The translations under genes and the position numbers were made by a program. A stretch of DNA of 64,000 nt from Ceratodon purpureus (lineage: Eukaryota > Streptophyta > Bryopsida > Pseudoditrichales > Ditrichaceae): NCBI GenBank assembly GCA_014871385.1, contig CM026426.1:20760573-20824572 (forward strand), given 5' to 3'. Shown here piece by piece: positions 11,891-23,514 of the stretch; position 1 is the first letter of the stretch, and every line of letters starts with the position of its first letter. The notes beneath the pieces are model-generated. The model ran no database searches, had not been told where the DNA came from, and saw only the letters and a program-made list of their open reading frames with translations.

Positions 11891-13314
11891 TGTGGTTACA
11901 GGAAAGACCGCGGATTATGCGGAGCACTTTTGCAGGCTACGGTTTATAAACGGGTCCTTCTAGACCAATGGGGAGGGGGCACGTCACCCAACCGTGGGTT
12001 ACGAGATCTAGACTGAGAGTGTCAAGGGCGAGAATTAACTTCTACCGTCTATGCAGCTCGCTCAGTTAACACATTAGCTTTAGCACCTTGAGCTTCTCTC
12101 AGTTCAAATTTGCGATACACCTCACCCCTCCAACACTATCCTTTCAGTCTGGTCACAACACACTGGGATAAGGGGGAAAGTGTGGGGGGCACCAGAGAGG
12201 CCAGCACTCTCTCTGGCCACACACCTCTCTCCCAGCACCTAACACCGAGTCTCTCTAACCAGAAAATGCGGAGCGCTTATTCAGATTTCATCCTGCGTTC
12301 CTCCGCTCTCGCTTTCTTTCATGATCGTTTCGCAATTTTTTTTAAACTTGATATTGAGAAATCCAACCGTAGGATCTTGTTCAAAGCCATCTAATTAGTC
12401 TCTGTTCAAAGCTTTGAAAAGTTTGACTGTACGGATCTTGAGATATATTTAGTCAAAGTTCCAAGTTTGATAAAAACTTTCAAACAGCTTCGTCACCCAT
12501 TTTTCCTTCACCATTTTCTCCTCCTAAACCATAGTATATGCTGTAAAATTCATATCTATTTTGGTTTTATTTATTTTTTGGATTTTTATCCTCCAAAATT
12601 TCTTTTCCATACAAATGCATGTATACACCGTTCAGATTTCAAAAAGTAGATGATCTTCTTAGGCATTTGTAGTGTGGAAAAAGAGCCAATGTATATGCAA
12701 TTCATTGATTCCCGTCAGTGGAGATGTGGTTTTCCAATGCTTCCTTGTGTTGTATTGTCTTCAATTTTTTTGAGCATACTCCCAACTCACTTTAGAATCC
12801 TAAACTGAAGAGCCTTCAACCACACGATCTCAAAAAATTGGCTGTTTCACTCTCCAAAGGGTGGCTGTGCCTGCCGGGCAGTACCAAAAAAACTTTTCTC
12901 TCAAGTTCAAACCTTATGATCTTCCAAACGGCAAGGAGTTACAATCTAAAATTTTGTGTACACATACATGTACAAGTTAGGTACTAGATCCTACGGTTAG
13001 ATTCTTTAACATAGGTTTAAATTTGCAGAATATTTCCTTGAACTAAAACAGGGCAGAATTGAGGCAGAATTTGGGATTTTATGGCCAAATGCTTTAGGGG
13101 TTAATGAATAAGCTGATTGTAGTGCTAAAGAATTTTTTGCAATTTGGAACTAATGAACGGGAAGAGCTGACATAAAGCTACATATTAGTTGATTAATACC
13201 GAAAAACAATTAGTTGGTATTCAAAACTTCCAACTTAAAACCAAAATAAGATATGTGATACTCACGTGATATATGTACAAGCCTTGGAGAATAACAGCAT
13301 AAATTGGTAGCTAA
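11891..13314. other. No gene recognised
   Basis: Mixed-composition sequence with short, motif-free open frames. I see no RNA gene or clear transposon end. Confidence 0.35.
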
Positions 13315-13729
13315 AGGTATGTTCCCACTTGGCCTTAGAAGGGGTCTTAAGAAGGGGTGTTATCTCCATTGAAAAGTGTGTGTTCCCACCTATATGCTTT
13401 AGTAATTACCAATCCTACATGGATGTCCACATGGCACACTTTCAAAGTGGGTATTAGTTAATATTTAAGAAGACAAAAGAGCTTTGAGAAATAGTAGGCA
13501 ATACTTATGGGGCCACCAATATTGGCAAGATTCTCTAGTTTTCCTCTCATAAGAGTAATCTTATGTATTGTCCCATTTGGGGGACCATTACATAATCTCC
13601 TTCCTATTGATAAGGCCTTTACGAACCTCATTGATTACACCTTTTCCAAAAAGAAGGCATTGCTCTCCAAATTGTGGAGTTGTTAAATTTTAAGCATGCT
13701 CTTTGCTAATGCTAAGTGGGAATGGGCCT
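13315..13729. mobile_element. PIF/Harbinger (Tourist)-like MITE, 415 bp
   Basis: The ends are imperfect inverted repeats: AGGTATGTTCCCACTT at the left and, read inward from the right, AGGCCCATTCCCACTT, both continuing into a GC.TTAG match. Both ends abut TAA (13312-13314 and 13730-13732), the usual target duplication of PIF/Harbinger elements. There is no coding capacity. A third, direct copy of the GTTCCCAC motif lies inside near 13388. The assignment to the superfamily follows from the target duplication and size. Confidence 0.65.
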
Positions 13730-14218
13730 TAAGACCATTTGTTTACAGTTAATATATGATAATTATCAGTTTTCTCCTAAAACTATTCGGACACTTGTTG
13801 GAACTGTAACAATGTCATGTCGAATTGAAAAACTATGGATAGCATAGTAGCACTATCCAGGGAGAACCGGCACTTAACTACAATATACTCAGACAATAAC
13901 CGGGAACTTAGTAGTTTTGACACATTGTTTGAAGGAAATATAGGACAATACTACTTTCCTCACGAAACTCCCTGGACATTGGTTAGAACCCCGGACAATA
14001 AACCTCACCCTCATCTTCATGACGAGGTAGGCCATCCTCTCTTCCTCCCTGTCCCCATCGTTTCACCGATTCTAATTTTAGGAGGTATGCGGCATGTGTT
14101 TAGTAATATTGATAGTTTTAATGAAACCAGGGACCCCAAATTAATCATGAGGGATTCGATTAGTTAATTTTAGGTAGTTTATTTTTTTATTTTTAAAATT
14201 TTTAAAATTTTTCAATAA
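13730..14218. other. No gene recognised
   Basis: A 110-codon open frame at 13835-14167 has no recognisable motif. The end of the stretch is an A/T-rich tract of TTTTTAAAA units next to the inverted repeat that brackets the retrotransposon. Confidence 0.35.
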
Positions 14219-14380
14219 CGAAAGAAAGAGAGAGAAACTTTGGTCTCCGGAGAAGACCGATGTGAATTAAATGTCTGTTCAATCCACCTCCAATCCAATG
14301 TCCTCAGGACAAAGGTATGGAAGTAAAGATCTACTTCCCCCTTTCGAGAGTAGACACTTCAGTCACAACTAACCAATAAC
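14219..14380 (-). repeat. Bracketing repeat, copy A (inverted)
   Basis: This ~160-bp sequence is the reverse complement, with scattered mismatches, of 26860-27032 (copy B) and of the two halves of copy C (27571-27611 and 28478-28566). Shared landmarks are GTAGATCTTTACTTCCATAC, CATTGGATTGG, and GGTCTCCTC near the outer edge. Copies A and B face each other across the 12.5-kb retrotransposon region, so they could be terminal inverted repeats of an element into which the retrotransposon inserted. Confidence 0.65.
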
Positions 14381-15445
14381 AAAAACTAGTAAAACGGGCG
14401 TATAAGTTAGTTTGAAGTGGTAGAAGTATAATGTCTTTTTGTCTGGTTACAGTCTAAAAGGAACGCTGAGATGAACAGCTAAGAGCTCCGAACATCTCGG
14501 TGAGGAGAGCTAGGCAGTTAGCCGCTGTCAGAGGTTTACGTACCCCGAGAGAGGCTGGTTTCTCAGGGAGTCCCTTGCATTCTCCACTGCAGTGTGTTTT
14601 CAAGAGAGTTGAGAGACAAAGGTGTTGGAAGGGACAAGACACTTCTGATCAAATCTAAGTTTGTAAGGATAGTTTGTAACAGTAGTGCTTGATATCAGTA
14701 CTGCTTAACTGAAAAGAGCTACGACAAACGTTGGAACTGAACTAGCACACTTTACAAATTGTTACTTACATTCTTAGATCTAGATCTTGAAAGGTCTGTA
14801 GGACAAGGTCACGTCTCGAGGAAACTCTTCTGAACCCACCCCTGGCTCTTCATACCGGGATATCACCACAACACCAAGATTGAGCTCATTCACCAAAAGA
14901 GGTCTTGTAGACCTCTTATACTCTCTTTGCTGTTTGCTATCTTCATCTACTATATCTCTTATCTCCCCACCATCTTGCACCCTTGCTATAGCTCAGTAGT
15001 ACCAACCCGTGAATCTTCATGTCTTCACAAGCAACATCACCACCCCGCTCCTGCTGCAAGCGCACAAACACCTTCAAAACATCAGAAGAAAGTGAGTACC
15101 AAATGCCCCGATTTCCTCGGATCTGAGATCTTGCATCACCTAAGTCAAGTTGCTACCTCTCAAGTGCAACACCGTTTCATCATCGAAACCAACTGCTCTC
15201 AAGAGGCTGCACTCACCACAAGACAAGAAAACACGCAGCTGCCTCACCAAGAACGCACCAGAAGACAGCCTCGACGCTTTATCTGGCCAACTCCGGAGCT
15301 GGGTAGGAACAACTACAAAGCCCCCACAGGTAAGTTTCGAAACCCAACCTTCTGCTTGATTAAACTTTCAACTGCATACCTTAGTCTTACTTTGTATGTT
15401 TCACTCACAAATCTCCATCTCTAGTGAACAATCTGTACCTCAAAG

Positions 15446-17536
15446 GTGCTGCAATATCAAAACTTACCTTGTAGACTAGAAGTGCCTTCTAGCCTCTTGT
15501 TTCAGATCTCAAAACCAACATCTTCCCACAAAAAAGTAGCCAAACACCAAGGCAACGTAGACACAAGGCAAAGATTAGCCCACTTCTTGGACAGCTGCTC
15601 TTTGCGATCAAGACCTAGTTTGCTCTCCATCCCAAATTCTTGCTCAGGCCGTGGCTCTAGAAGTCCTACAAACCATTATCTCCAATCCAATACAACTTCG
15701 CACTACCTACCTTTAAGTCTAGAACAAACAATACATGCATTACCTAATCTATTCAACACAACAAAATTCATTACAACAAAATTTTATAAATTAAATTACA
15801 AAAACCCTAAAACTAGTATTTACCAAGGATACTACTTTGTAAACAAATCAGCCCTACTTCAATGCGGGGACATTGAATCAAATCCAGGGCAAATGCCCAA
15901 CATACTTAGAACTCATCCAGCCGAACATAAGAAAAGAGCTAGAAGATACTTTATCCCTAGCACAATTAAATTGCGCCCAAAATACCAACACATTGCAAAT
16001 TCATTTGCTCCAATTTTAATAACTAACCACCATCTACACCATCAAGCAATCATTGAATTTCCACACCTACATCGATGTATACAAACACAAATACAATCTC
16101 CACTACCTCACATACTATATGCATTAGTCGTTACTATACACTCATTAGTAAATAAATGTAATGATATATTAGCTCAGCCCCGCATTTACTACTTCAATGA
16201 TATTTGGACTAATACAATAATGATTGGACTAGCCAACCTAAATAACCCTCCGGAAAGACACATCCTCACTCGACACCTTTATACCAAATTCATTGAAATG
16301 AAGCAAGACCTAATATCCCCAAAAAACTCAATTCATAATGAGCTATACAAATTTATCCATAACCAAGATACACCACCAACACTTATCATACTCCAAAGAA
16401 AATTTCCTTTCTTACCAGATAAATTAATCACTGAAGCTCTACGCTGTTTCGAAAGTCTAAATGAATACGCACATTCACCACCCCTTCCAAACATTCCAAC
16501 ACCTCCCCCGAGAATAAACATCAACACTAATGACGAAACAAAAATAATAACTTGGAATGCATCTTCGCTTAATACAGCTCTACCAAACCTCCAAAACCTC
16601 GTATACAACTCCTCAAGGAATACGGCAGTTATAAACATCCAAGAAACAAAACTCACAGCAACCAAATCCACTAAATGGATACAAAATCTATTCCCTGAAT
16701 ATAAACTCATTTTTCATAACACACATGCCCTCACAAGATGCATGCAACAAAGAATGCCCTACACCCCCGGAAGAGGAGGCCTACTCACACTTATACACAA
16801 TAAATATGCTTTCCCTGGAAATATTACCAAAATCCCTACACCAGCAAACATTTCCCCATATCTAAAAATAATAAAAATTAACAACCATCCGTTACTACCA
16901 TGGTTAATCATACACTTATATATGCCCACACACCTAGAAGACATCCGCCTCATCCCCTACATTCAAACTAGAATCACAAACCAAATAAATGCACACCCTA
17001 ATCATACATACGTCTTGTGTGGAGACTTCAATCGTAATATAGCACTACATGGAAGACAAAATCACAACACCAGCACCCCACCACAAGAAGAATATATTCA
17101 ATGGAAAAACTTTACCAACTCACTAAATCTAGAATACATCCCAACAAACACAATATTCTCTAGACAAGGTGGCTACAACTACACATCAACTAGCCTCATA
17201 GATGGTTTCTACATAAAATCCCTAGACAATACTAGATTCACCTCCACGACAAACACAAATTTGAATCTAAACTCAGATCATTATCCAGTCACCTTTCACA
17301 TTCCACAAAACCTATTGATAGCCAGACCACCAGCCCCCATCTCTACCCCAACAATTAGAATCTTAAACCCAATACCTCCAGAAAACTTAGAAAAATTTAA
17401 TATTGAATATTTTGAAAACAATTCTACACAAATAAATGAATTAACCAGACTATTAGAAAACAATGACCATCTTACCCCCGCTTTATGGCAAGAAGCTTGT
17501 GCATCCTTAGACAAAATCATAGAAAGAAACCATTGA
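15446..17536 (+). CDS. Retrotransposon ORF: 2A-like peptide plus AP endonuclease
   Basis: An open frame of 696 codons. Its N-terminal third has no ATG except the one that directly follows the 2A-like motif, so the true start is unclear. At residues about 140-149 (15863-15892) stands CGDIESNPGQ, which matches the 2A ribosome-skipping signature except that the last residue is Q instead of P. Residues about 365-610 form an AP-like endonuclease with the expected motifs in order: ITWNASS, INIQETKL, LCGDFNRNI, SLIDGFYI and NSDHYPV. These contain the catalytic Asn/Asp, Glu and SDH residues, so the endonuclease looks intact. The frame ends at 17536 by a frameshift: the linker to reverse transcriptase continues in another frame. 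Confidence 0.75.
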   Translation: MLQYQNLPCRLEVPSSLLFQISKPTSSHKKVAKHQGNVDTRQRLAHFLDSCSLRSRPSLLSIPNSCSGRGSRSPTNHYLQSNTTSHYLPLSLEQTIHALPNLFNTTKFITTKFYKLNYKNPKTSIYQGYYFVNKSALLQCGDIESNPGQMPNILRTHPAEHKKRARRYFIPSTIKLRPKYQHIANSFAPILITNHHLHHQAIIEFPHLHRCIQTQIQSPLPHILYALVVTIHSLVNKCNDILAQPRIYYFNDIWTNTIMIGLANLNNPPERHILTRHLYTKFIEMKQDLISPKNSIHNELYKFIHNQDTPPTLIILQRKFPFLPDKLITEALRCFESLNEYAHSPPLPNIPTPPPRININTNDETKIITWNASSLNTALPNLQNLVYNSSRNTAVINIQETKLTATKSTKWIQNLFPEYKLIFHNTHALTRCMQQRMPYTPGRGGLLTLIHNKYAFPGNITKIPTPANISPYLKIIKINNHPLLPWLIIHLYMPTHLEDIRLIPYIQTRITNQINAHPNHTYVLCGDFNRNIALHGRQNHNTSTPPQEEYIQWKNFTNSLNLEYIPTNTIFSRQGGYNYTSTSLIDGFYIKSLDNTRFTSTTNTNLNLNSDHYPVTFHIPQNLLIARPPAPISTPTIRILNPIPPENLEKFNIEYFENNSTQINELTRLLENNDHLTPALWQEACASLDKIIERNH

Positions 17537-17539
17537 AAA

Positions 17540-18382
17540 AACATATAACGCACCCCTACTATCACAACTCACAAATAGAACAAGGCAACAAAGCGGCTTT
17601 TTACCTCAAAAACTAGCCAAAGAATGGAAAAAACATCTTGCCACATATCATCTCATCAGAAAAACTATATACATCGCAAAAAACAATCCACAATGGCAAA
17701 CACACCCCATACTGAACGAAATACATAACCACCAATACGTACAAATCTCACATCCACCAGCAACGGACTCTATACCGAACAAATGGATTGATGTCATAGC
17801 TAATATCGCAAAAATTGCTAACAAAGAAGCCAGGAAAATAACCACAAAATACACTAAAGATTGCATCCACAAAGCCGTATCAAAATTTCGACAACTGTAT
17901 GAAAAAAGCTCCAAAAAAGTAAATAGAAAAGTCTTCAAAAACTCTGAAACGTCACCTCTTGACTCTATAATGGATAGACAAAATAACATCTTAACTAGCC
18001 CGGAAGATATTGCTCAAAAAATATACATCCAACAGTCTATTAGCAACCAACCAACAGTCCCCACATGTCATTATCAAACTACACACCCTCCACAATGCAC
18101 ATGCACCGTTAGACAATACCCATGGCATGACTTGGAAGGATTCACAATTGATCAATGCGGAGAACCACAAATCTCCCTACACACATATTTTGACCAAAAA
18201 ACTTACGATTTATGCCTCAAAACCTAGGAAATAACAAAGCCCCAGGCCCAGACAAAACACCTAACTCTATTCTGAAAAATATGCCTCCACGATTCCACAA
18301 ATTACTATTTCTATTTTTTTAACACTGCTACAAACAAAGACAAATACCTGCAACATGGAATACCAATCTAACTGTCTTATTA
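17540..18382 (+). pseudogene. Retrotransposon linker and N-terminal RT segment
   Basis: Coding sequence resumes in a shifted frame directly after the stop at 17536 (NAPLLSQLTNRTRQQSG...) and runs to a stop at 18227. The next frame gives LGNNKAPGPDKTPNSIL, the conserved N-terminal motif of LINE reverse transcriptases (18222-18270). A further frame change near 18318 leads into ATWNTNLTVLL, which is interrupted by the foreign element at 18383 and resumes as YKKSDPSQLTNHRPI at 22015. Confidence 0.65.
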
Positions 18383-21300
18383 TGTCGGAACACGGAAACG
18401 CAACTAACATCCGGATAGCACTCCAATTGAGCGTAAACTTCCATATTGTCACTAGGTTCCGAGTATCGTCCAGGGACTCAATAGTGTTTCACCAAGTAGT
18501 TACTCCTAATAGTTCCGAGTCTTGCCACTGCTCGGATAGTGTCTCCGGAACGTAACTCCCGACTATCTCTTTCTCTCTTTCTCATTCTCGTCAGATGTTT
18601 CGTCCACAAACCCCAACGTCTCGGAACGGCTACCGTCTCATAACTGTCCTAGAGTACTCTGGCCAGCAGGTCATGTAGACGACCACTTCCGATCCGTGAG
18701 ACTACAACGACAAACCAATCCGGATCTGGGAGAACCAGGATCCGATTATCCCTAGGCGACCCGTGCCACGTTCCGAATCCCCCTCTCACAGTGTACGGAA
18801 CCTCTTCAGAAGTTCAGGGAGCCCGATCAAGTACTCCTCGATCCGCTTCGACCCTAGCGACGGCTATTCCGCGTGAGGTTGGGTTGGGGACGAAACAGTG
18901 AGGCTTTACTCCTACGACAATCCACTAAATCTTTTCGCTCAATCCCATTACCTTTGCGGTTCGGGTCTCGTCACAACTCCCATCACCTTCCTATCCGAGC
19001 TACAGCGGAACTCTCATATCCTTCCCAGATCATTCACACTTAACTCGAAACCACACACAGTACTTGCAAAACACGAATACTTTACTGATAAGGAATATAG
19101 GGAGAAAACATGCAAAACGAAGACCCGGACTGCATCGCCTTCCCCGTTTAAGTAAGCAGGGGCTTTCACAAACGCGGCGGCGCCGGCAATTCTATCAAAA
19201 ACCCTAATCCCTAGTTATCTACCTAGAATCCTAGTTTACGAATAATCCGGATCTCCCGATCCGAAACCTACTCCTATAAATCCGGAAAGTGACGGCTAGT
19301 TGCAGCGAGAGGAATCTACCCCGTCTTTGTCTTCTTGTGGCTCTCCTGCCCGCGGTCCTTCTCCTTCGACCTGGTCATCCGTGGCTCGGATCCTTCTGTC
19401 TTCGCTGCTTGTTCCGCCTGACGCCTAGCACTCCGTTCCGCCTTTGACTCCTTCGTCTTGGCCTCCAAGGAAAGCCGGGTAACGACTCGGTTCTTGGGAG
19501 ATTTGGGAGACTTCGGCAACATATGCGAGGCAGGGGTTCCGGACGTAGGGGTCCGAGTCCCAGTTCCGGCTGTCCCAACCGGGGAGCTCGCATAGGTTTC
19601 CGAGTCGGACCCGGAAATTGTAATGGGTCCTTTCTCCGCCGGATCCTTTCTCTTCCTCAAAACTCTCCGAGCACCGGAACTGTCAGTAGGGGAGTCCACC
19701 ACTGGCGTTCCGGTGGGTGTAGGAGTCACCGTTCCGGTCTGGGCTGTGGGTGAAGGGGTAAGTGCCCCCTCCTGAGTCACTCGGGTCCGTCCAGTTGGTG
19801 AAATGGCCCTTCCCCATTCCGCTCCTGCTACCTCCCCTTGGTAAGCCGGAATGAGTACCGACGATCTGAGTGTTGGGAGCACAACCGGCTGCACCGGCCG
19901 GGTTACCTCTTCCGTAACCGTCCTCTCCTTGGATCGCCTAACGGTGGCTGTAGTCCCTGTCACTTCGCCTAACCGGTGGGGATCGCGCAGCCTTGCTGAG
20001 CTGTGCTGGCTCCGGGTGACGCCACTTGTCCTTGGTGTTCCCGGATCATCTCCGCGATTGTCCGGACCGGTTTGAAGATATCCGAGTCGGCCGTCATCTG
20101 CTCCTCAAGCTGGAGGTTGCGCTCCATTGGGGTCCTGAATGCTACACCGCGGAATTCCCCTACAATGGTCCGAGAGGTCTGGGAAATGGATGGTTCCGAC
20201 AAATGGTTCCGACACTGGGACTTCCGACTCCCGGATTGAGCACCTGCCGAACCTTCTTCAGAATTTGGTTCATAGAGTGCTCGCATTTGGAGACGATCGT
20301 GATGATCTTCTGCTTGTTCTCCAAATCTGCAGGCTGCAATACATTCTCGTCGAACAACCGGGCCTTGTTGACTGTAGCACCCGGATTCCCTACCAACTTC
20401 CGAGGCTCACCCAAGGTCTCCTCCTGCTCGGCATGGAACTTCCAAATCTCCTCGTTCTTCGTCGCCAGTTCCCTCGTAAGCTCCTGCAATTGAAGCTCCA
20501 ACTCCTTCTTCTCACTCCGAAGCTTCGAGGCGTCCTTCAAAAGCTCCACCTCACGGATCACCTCCTCCGGTAAACATCCCCCGAGCGACGTGCAGACTCT
20601 CCTGAACAGCGTCTCGATCCGATCCTAAGAGGCCTGCGCACGATGAGTCTCCTCCCGAATTCCCCGGAACAGTTCAACCGGAAATCCCCGCTCGGAACTG
20701 ACCTCCTTCCGTTCCGCATCTCCCCGGGCCGTGGAGGGCTCCGCGTGCTGCGACGTAGCGCGTTCCGATCGCGACTTGGAGTAGGCCTTCGTAGCGCCGG
20801 GATTTAGAATGATCGCTGTATCCGAGTTTTCGCCGTGCGGATCGACATCCATCCCTCGCGGAATCTCCTGAAAATTGAGGAAGTTCTTCGCCGTCATATA
20901 ATTCTCCTCCTCCTCATCCATCAGCAAACTATACGAGTGGTAGAGGTGGTAGAGAAAAGGGGTGATTGGCGTCGGCTTCTTTCCGATCGAGGGCACCAAT
21001 TTCAGCACGGTTTCCGCCATGAGCGCAGCCCAACTCACAGGACGCTCCCCCGGGTACGCTCTAAAGATGGTGTTCCCGACCGTAATAGTGACCTGTTCCG
21101 GTTTCAACGGATACAGGATCAGAACAAGGAAGGCTAAGACCTGTCTCTGCCTCCTATCCTTGCAGGCGTCTATCTCGTATCCATTATTCTTATGGATCTT
21201 CCCGTGAAACCTATCCTGCACGTACCTATCCGTTTGGGTTGCCCAAAGGAGCCCGTTTTGCTCGAAGTCGTAAGTTTCCGCCCACCGTTCCGCACTCCAC

Positions 21301-22009
21301 AGCGTGGGCCTGCCCCGGATCGTATTGTCCCACCTATTATCCGGTCTGTCCAGGATCTCCGTCACCATCGCCTCATCCTTCAGCAACCACGGCCGTGACA
21401 GCAAACCCTCGCACCTCATCCGGGTGAGATCGTCAATCAACTCATTCATCTCCGACTCTCTCACCGGAGTGGCGGGACTAAGAACTCTACACTGAACGTG
21501 CGCCATTTCTACGTCTCACTTCTCTCCCTTTGCGATCCGACAGCAAGAAACCCGGCAATCCAACTGCCAGTGAATCGGGAAAGACAAGACACCTCACCGC
21601 TCTTTCACTCTCTACTCCCAGTTCAAAAAGGAACTCCAAACCCTAACACTCCCGCTTATATATCCCGAGCACCATAAACGCTGCGGCGGCGCTTAATTGC
21701 AGCTGCCGCCGTACCAAGCTCGGCATTTTCCGAGTCATTTCGGATCCTAGACGCGGTTACAGTAACGGTCAGTTCTTGGATCGTCAACCCGTTCCGTGTT
21801 TTCTCTTCCGAGTTTCCGGAATCAAGGTTCCGAGAATACTTCCTGCGTTAACTGTTTTAAGGTTTCTGGAGTATCTGGTTTGTGTTAACACCTAATGCAG
21901 CTAGTGTCTAGCTAGTTTTTACCTAATTAACCAAAAAAATGAAAAATAAATGGAATACTAACTCCGGATGGGGCTCTTCCGGTTTATTCTGAGTTTCTCA
22001 GATCCCACA
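18383..22009 (-). mobile_element. 3.6-kb TG...CA element without visible LTRs
   Basis: The element interrupts the reverse transcriptase codons of the retrotransposon. It begins TGTCGGAACA and ends GATCCCACA, flanked by TATTA (18378-18382) and TACTA (22010-22014), a 5-bp target duplication with one mismatch. Dropping the element and one duplication leaves the reverse transcriptase frame continuous. TG...CA ends and a 5-bp duplication suggest integrase-type insertion as in LTR retrotransposons. Yet the two ends share no long direct repeat, and the inverted match is only TGT/ACA. On the minus strand there is a TATA box (TATATAAG at 21662-21655), a start codon 150 bases downstream, and three successive ORFs. 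No reverse transcriptase, integrase or transposase is visible, so it would depend on other elements. Confidence 0.65.
19316..21506 (-). pseudogene. Gag-like/coiled-coil ORF of the TG...CA element
   Basis: Reading starts at ATG 21506 (GAAATGG context). The first 293 codons form a tryptophan-containing globular region (RWDNTIRGRPTLWSAERW, KEN-like helices) and end in a TAG at 20625-20627. The same frame continues beyond it (DRIETLFRRVCTSLGG) into a predicted coiled coil (KKELELQLQELTRELA). Near 20190 the sequence ATGGTTCCGAC occurs twice 13 bases apart, and the frame changes there, as expected from a 13-bp duplication. The last part (19963-19316) is Pro/Thr/Ser-rich, then strongly basic with a nuclear-signal-like RRVLRKRKD. 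I think it resembles the structural (gag-like) proteins of plant retroelements, but I cannot name a family. Confidence 0.5.
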
Positions 22010-22011
22010 TA

Positions 22012-23514
22012 CTATATAAAAAAAGTGATCCATCACAACTTACAAACCATAGGCCTATTGCCTTAGCAAACACCATATACAAACTCTTTACTAGCACATT
22101 AATCTTTATCCTCTCCACTTACGGGGAAAGACATCAGATTTTGCATGACAGCCAAGAAGGATTCCGAGCAGAAAGAGGAACATCCAGTCTACTTCAACTA
22201 CTCATTGCAGCCTTAGACGATGCAAGATTTACAAATCAAGATATATATATTCTCCACATTGACTTCAAAAATGCTTTTGGCTCCATTGACCATGCGAGAC
22301 TCTTAGCCATAATGAAAGATCTTGGATACCCAACCGATGCCATAAACCTGGTAGGAAATATATACTCACAATCCTCTACTATATTTTCTAGAGAACACTT
22401 TGGTAAAACCCTACCTATTCCCATCCAAAGAGGAACAATACAAGGAGATACTCTTAGTACATACTTATTTATAATACTCTTAGAACCACTTCTTAGATGG
22501 TTACAACAAGGTGACAAGGGATACACCTTTGGTACATCCAAAGTTACAATCTCATCTGCAGCATATGCTGATGATTTAGCAGCTATTGCGAACAAATTAG
22601 CATCACTACAAATACAACTAAATAAATTAGACAAATTCTGCGAATGGGCTGGAATGGATCTTGGTATACCTAAATGTGCAGTGAACGGATGCCCAAATAA
22701 ATCAAAAATGAACCCCATAGCATTCAAAGCACAGATCCAAGCCACCAATGTAAACTACAGAAACCAACCAATACCAGTTTTGGACCAACATGACCCTTAT
22801 ACATACCTTGGAATAAACCTAGCAGCATCACTTAAATGGAAAACACAAATAAACACCACCACGGCTAAAGTCATCAAACAATGCCAAGCCTTAGTGGCTT
22901 GCCCAACCACTATGAAACAAAAAATTAACATGGCCGATACAGTCATACGTGCCGGTATCGCATACAGCTTCTACGCAGTACCATACTCTATGCCAGCCAT
23001 TAGAAAACTTGACAAAAAGATCATAGCACTCCACAAAACAATATGTGGACTACCAAAAAGCACATCTAATATTGCTACACAACTCCCACACAATCTATTC
23101 GGAATGGAAGCCTTTTCATTTAAAAATGCCTATCTACGATGTATTGGAGAACAATTAAAAAATGCTCTCAATGACAAAGGCAGACTCGGTAAAATATACT
23201 TTGGCTTGATACAGTTTGTACTTGCAAAATTTGGAGGCTCCGAAGAAATAGACCGCATCAAATATCAAGATTGTGTGAGATCCCCTATCACTAGAACATT
23301 GTTTTTACTTAAACATGAAGCTGGAGTCTACCTTAAAAGCACAATAGAAAATTTCCTATTAAACCCATCCCCACTCGAAACCACCTGGATGCAAGAAGCA
23401 CAATATCTACATGGCCTAAACCCCAAAACTTCTCTCAAACTACTACAGAAACTACTATTACATATACCACTCCAACCCCACAAAACTCATAAAAAGTGCG
23501 CTAAACATTGCTAG
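22012..23514 (+). CDS. Reverse transcriptase segment of the retrotransposon
   Basis: Open for about 500 codons from the insertion junction. It has the LINE reverse transcriptase motifs in order: NHRPIALANTIYK, SQEGFRAERG, the first catalytic aspartate in HIDFKNAFGSIDH, QRGTIQGDTLS, and the catalytic pair in SAAYADDLAAIA, followed by the LGIPKCAV thumb-proximal motif. All three catalytic aspartates are present. The stretch after about residue 330 is helical thumb and linker. The frame ends at 23514, but the next frame continues as coding sequence (INIASQLFCQPTCHQRC). Confidence 0.85.
   Translation, partial: LYKKSDPSQLTNHRPIALANTIYKLFTSTLIFILSTYGERHQILHDSQEGFRAERGTSSLLQLLIAALDDARFTNQDIYILHIDFKNAFGSIDHARLLAIMKDLGYPTDAINLVGNIYSQSSTIFSREHFGKTLPIPIQRGTIQGDTLSTYLFIILLEPLLRWLQQGDKGYTFGTSKVTISSAAYADDLAAIANKLASLQIQLNKLDKFCEWAGMDLGIPKCAVNGCPNKSKMNPIAFKAQIQATNVNYRNQPIPVLDQHDPYTYLGINLAASLKWKTQINTTTAKVIKQCQALVACPTTMKQKINMADTVIRAGIAYSFYAVPYSMPAIRKLDKKIIALHKTICGLPKSTSNIATQLPHNLFGMEAFSFKNAYLRCIGEQLKNALNDKGRLGKIYFGLIQFVLAKFGGSEEIDRIKYQDCVRSPITRTLFLLKHEAGVYLKSTIENFLLNPSPLETTWMQEAQYLHGLNPKTSLKLLQKLLLHIPLQPHKTHKKCAKHC

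Noticed and set aside
20026-20573. Plus-strand ORFs of 144-155 codons
   Set aside because: Antisense shadows of the minus-strand coiled-coil ORF of the TG...CA element.
18383-22009. Pair of LTRs at the ends of the TG...CA element
   Set aside because: I compared the first and last several hundred bases and found no direct repeat; only TGT/ACA at the tips agree, so I did not call LTRs.
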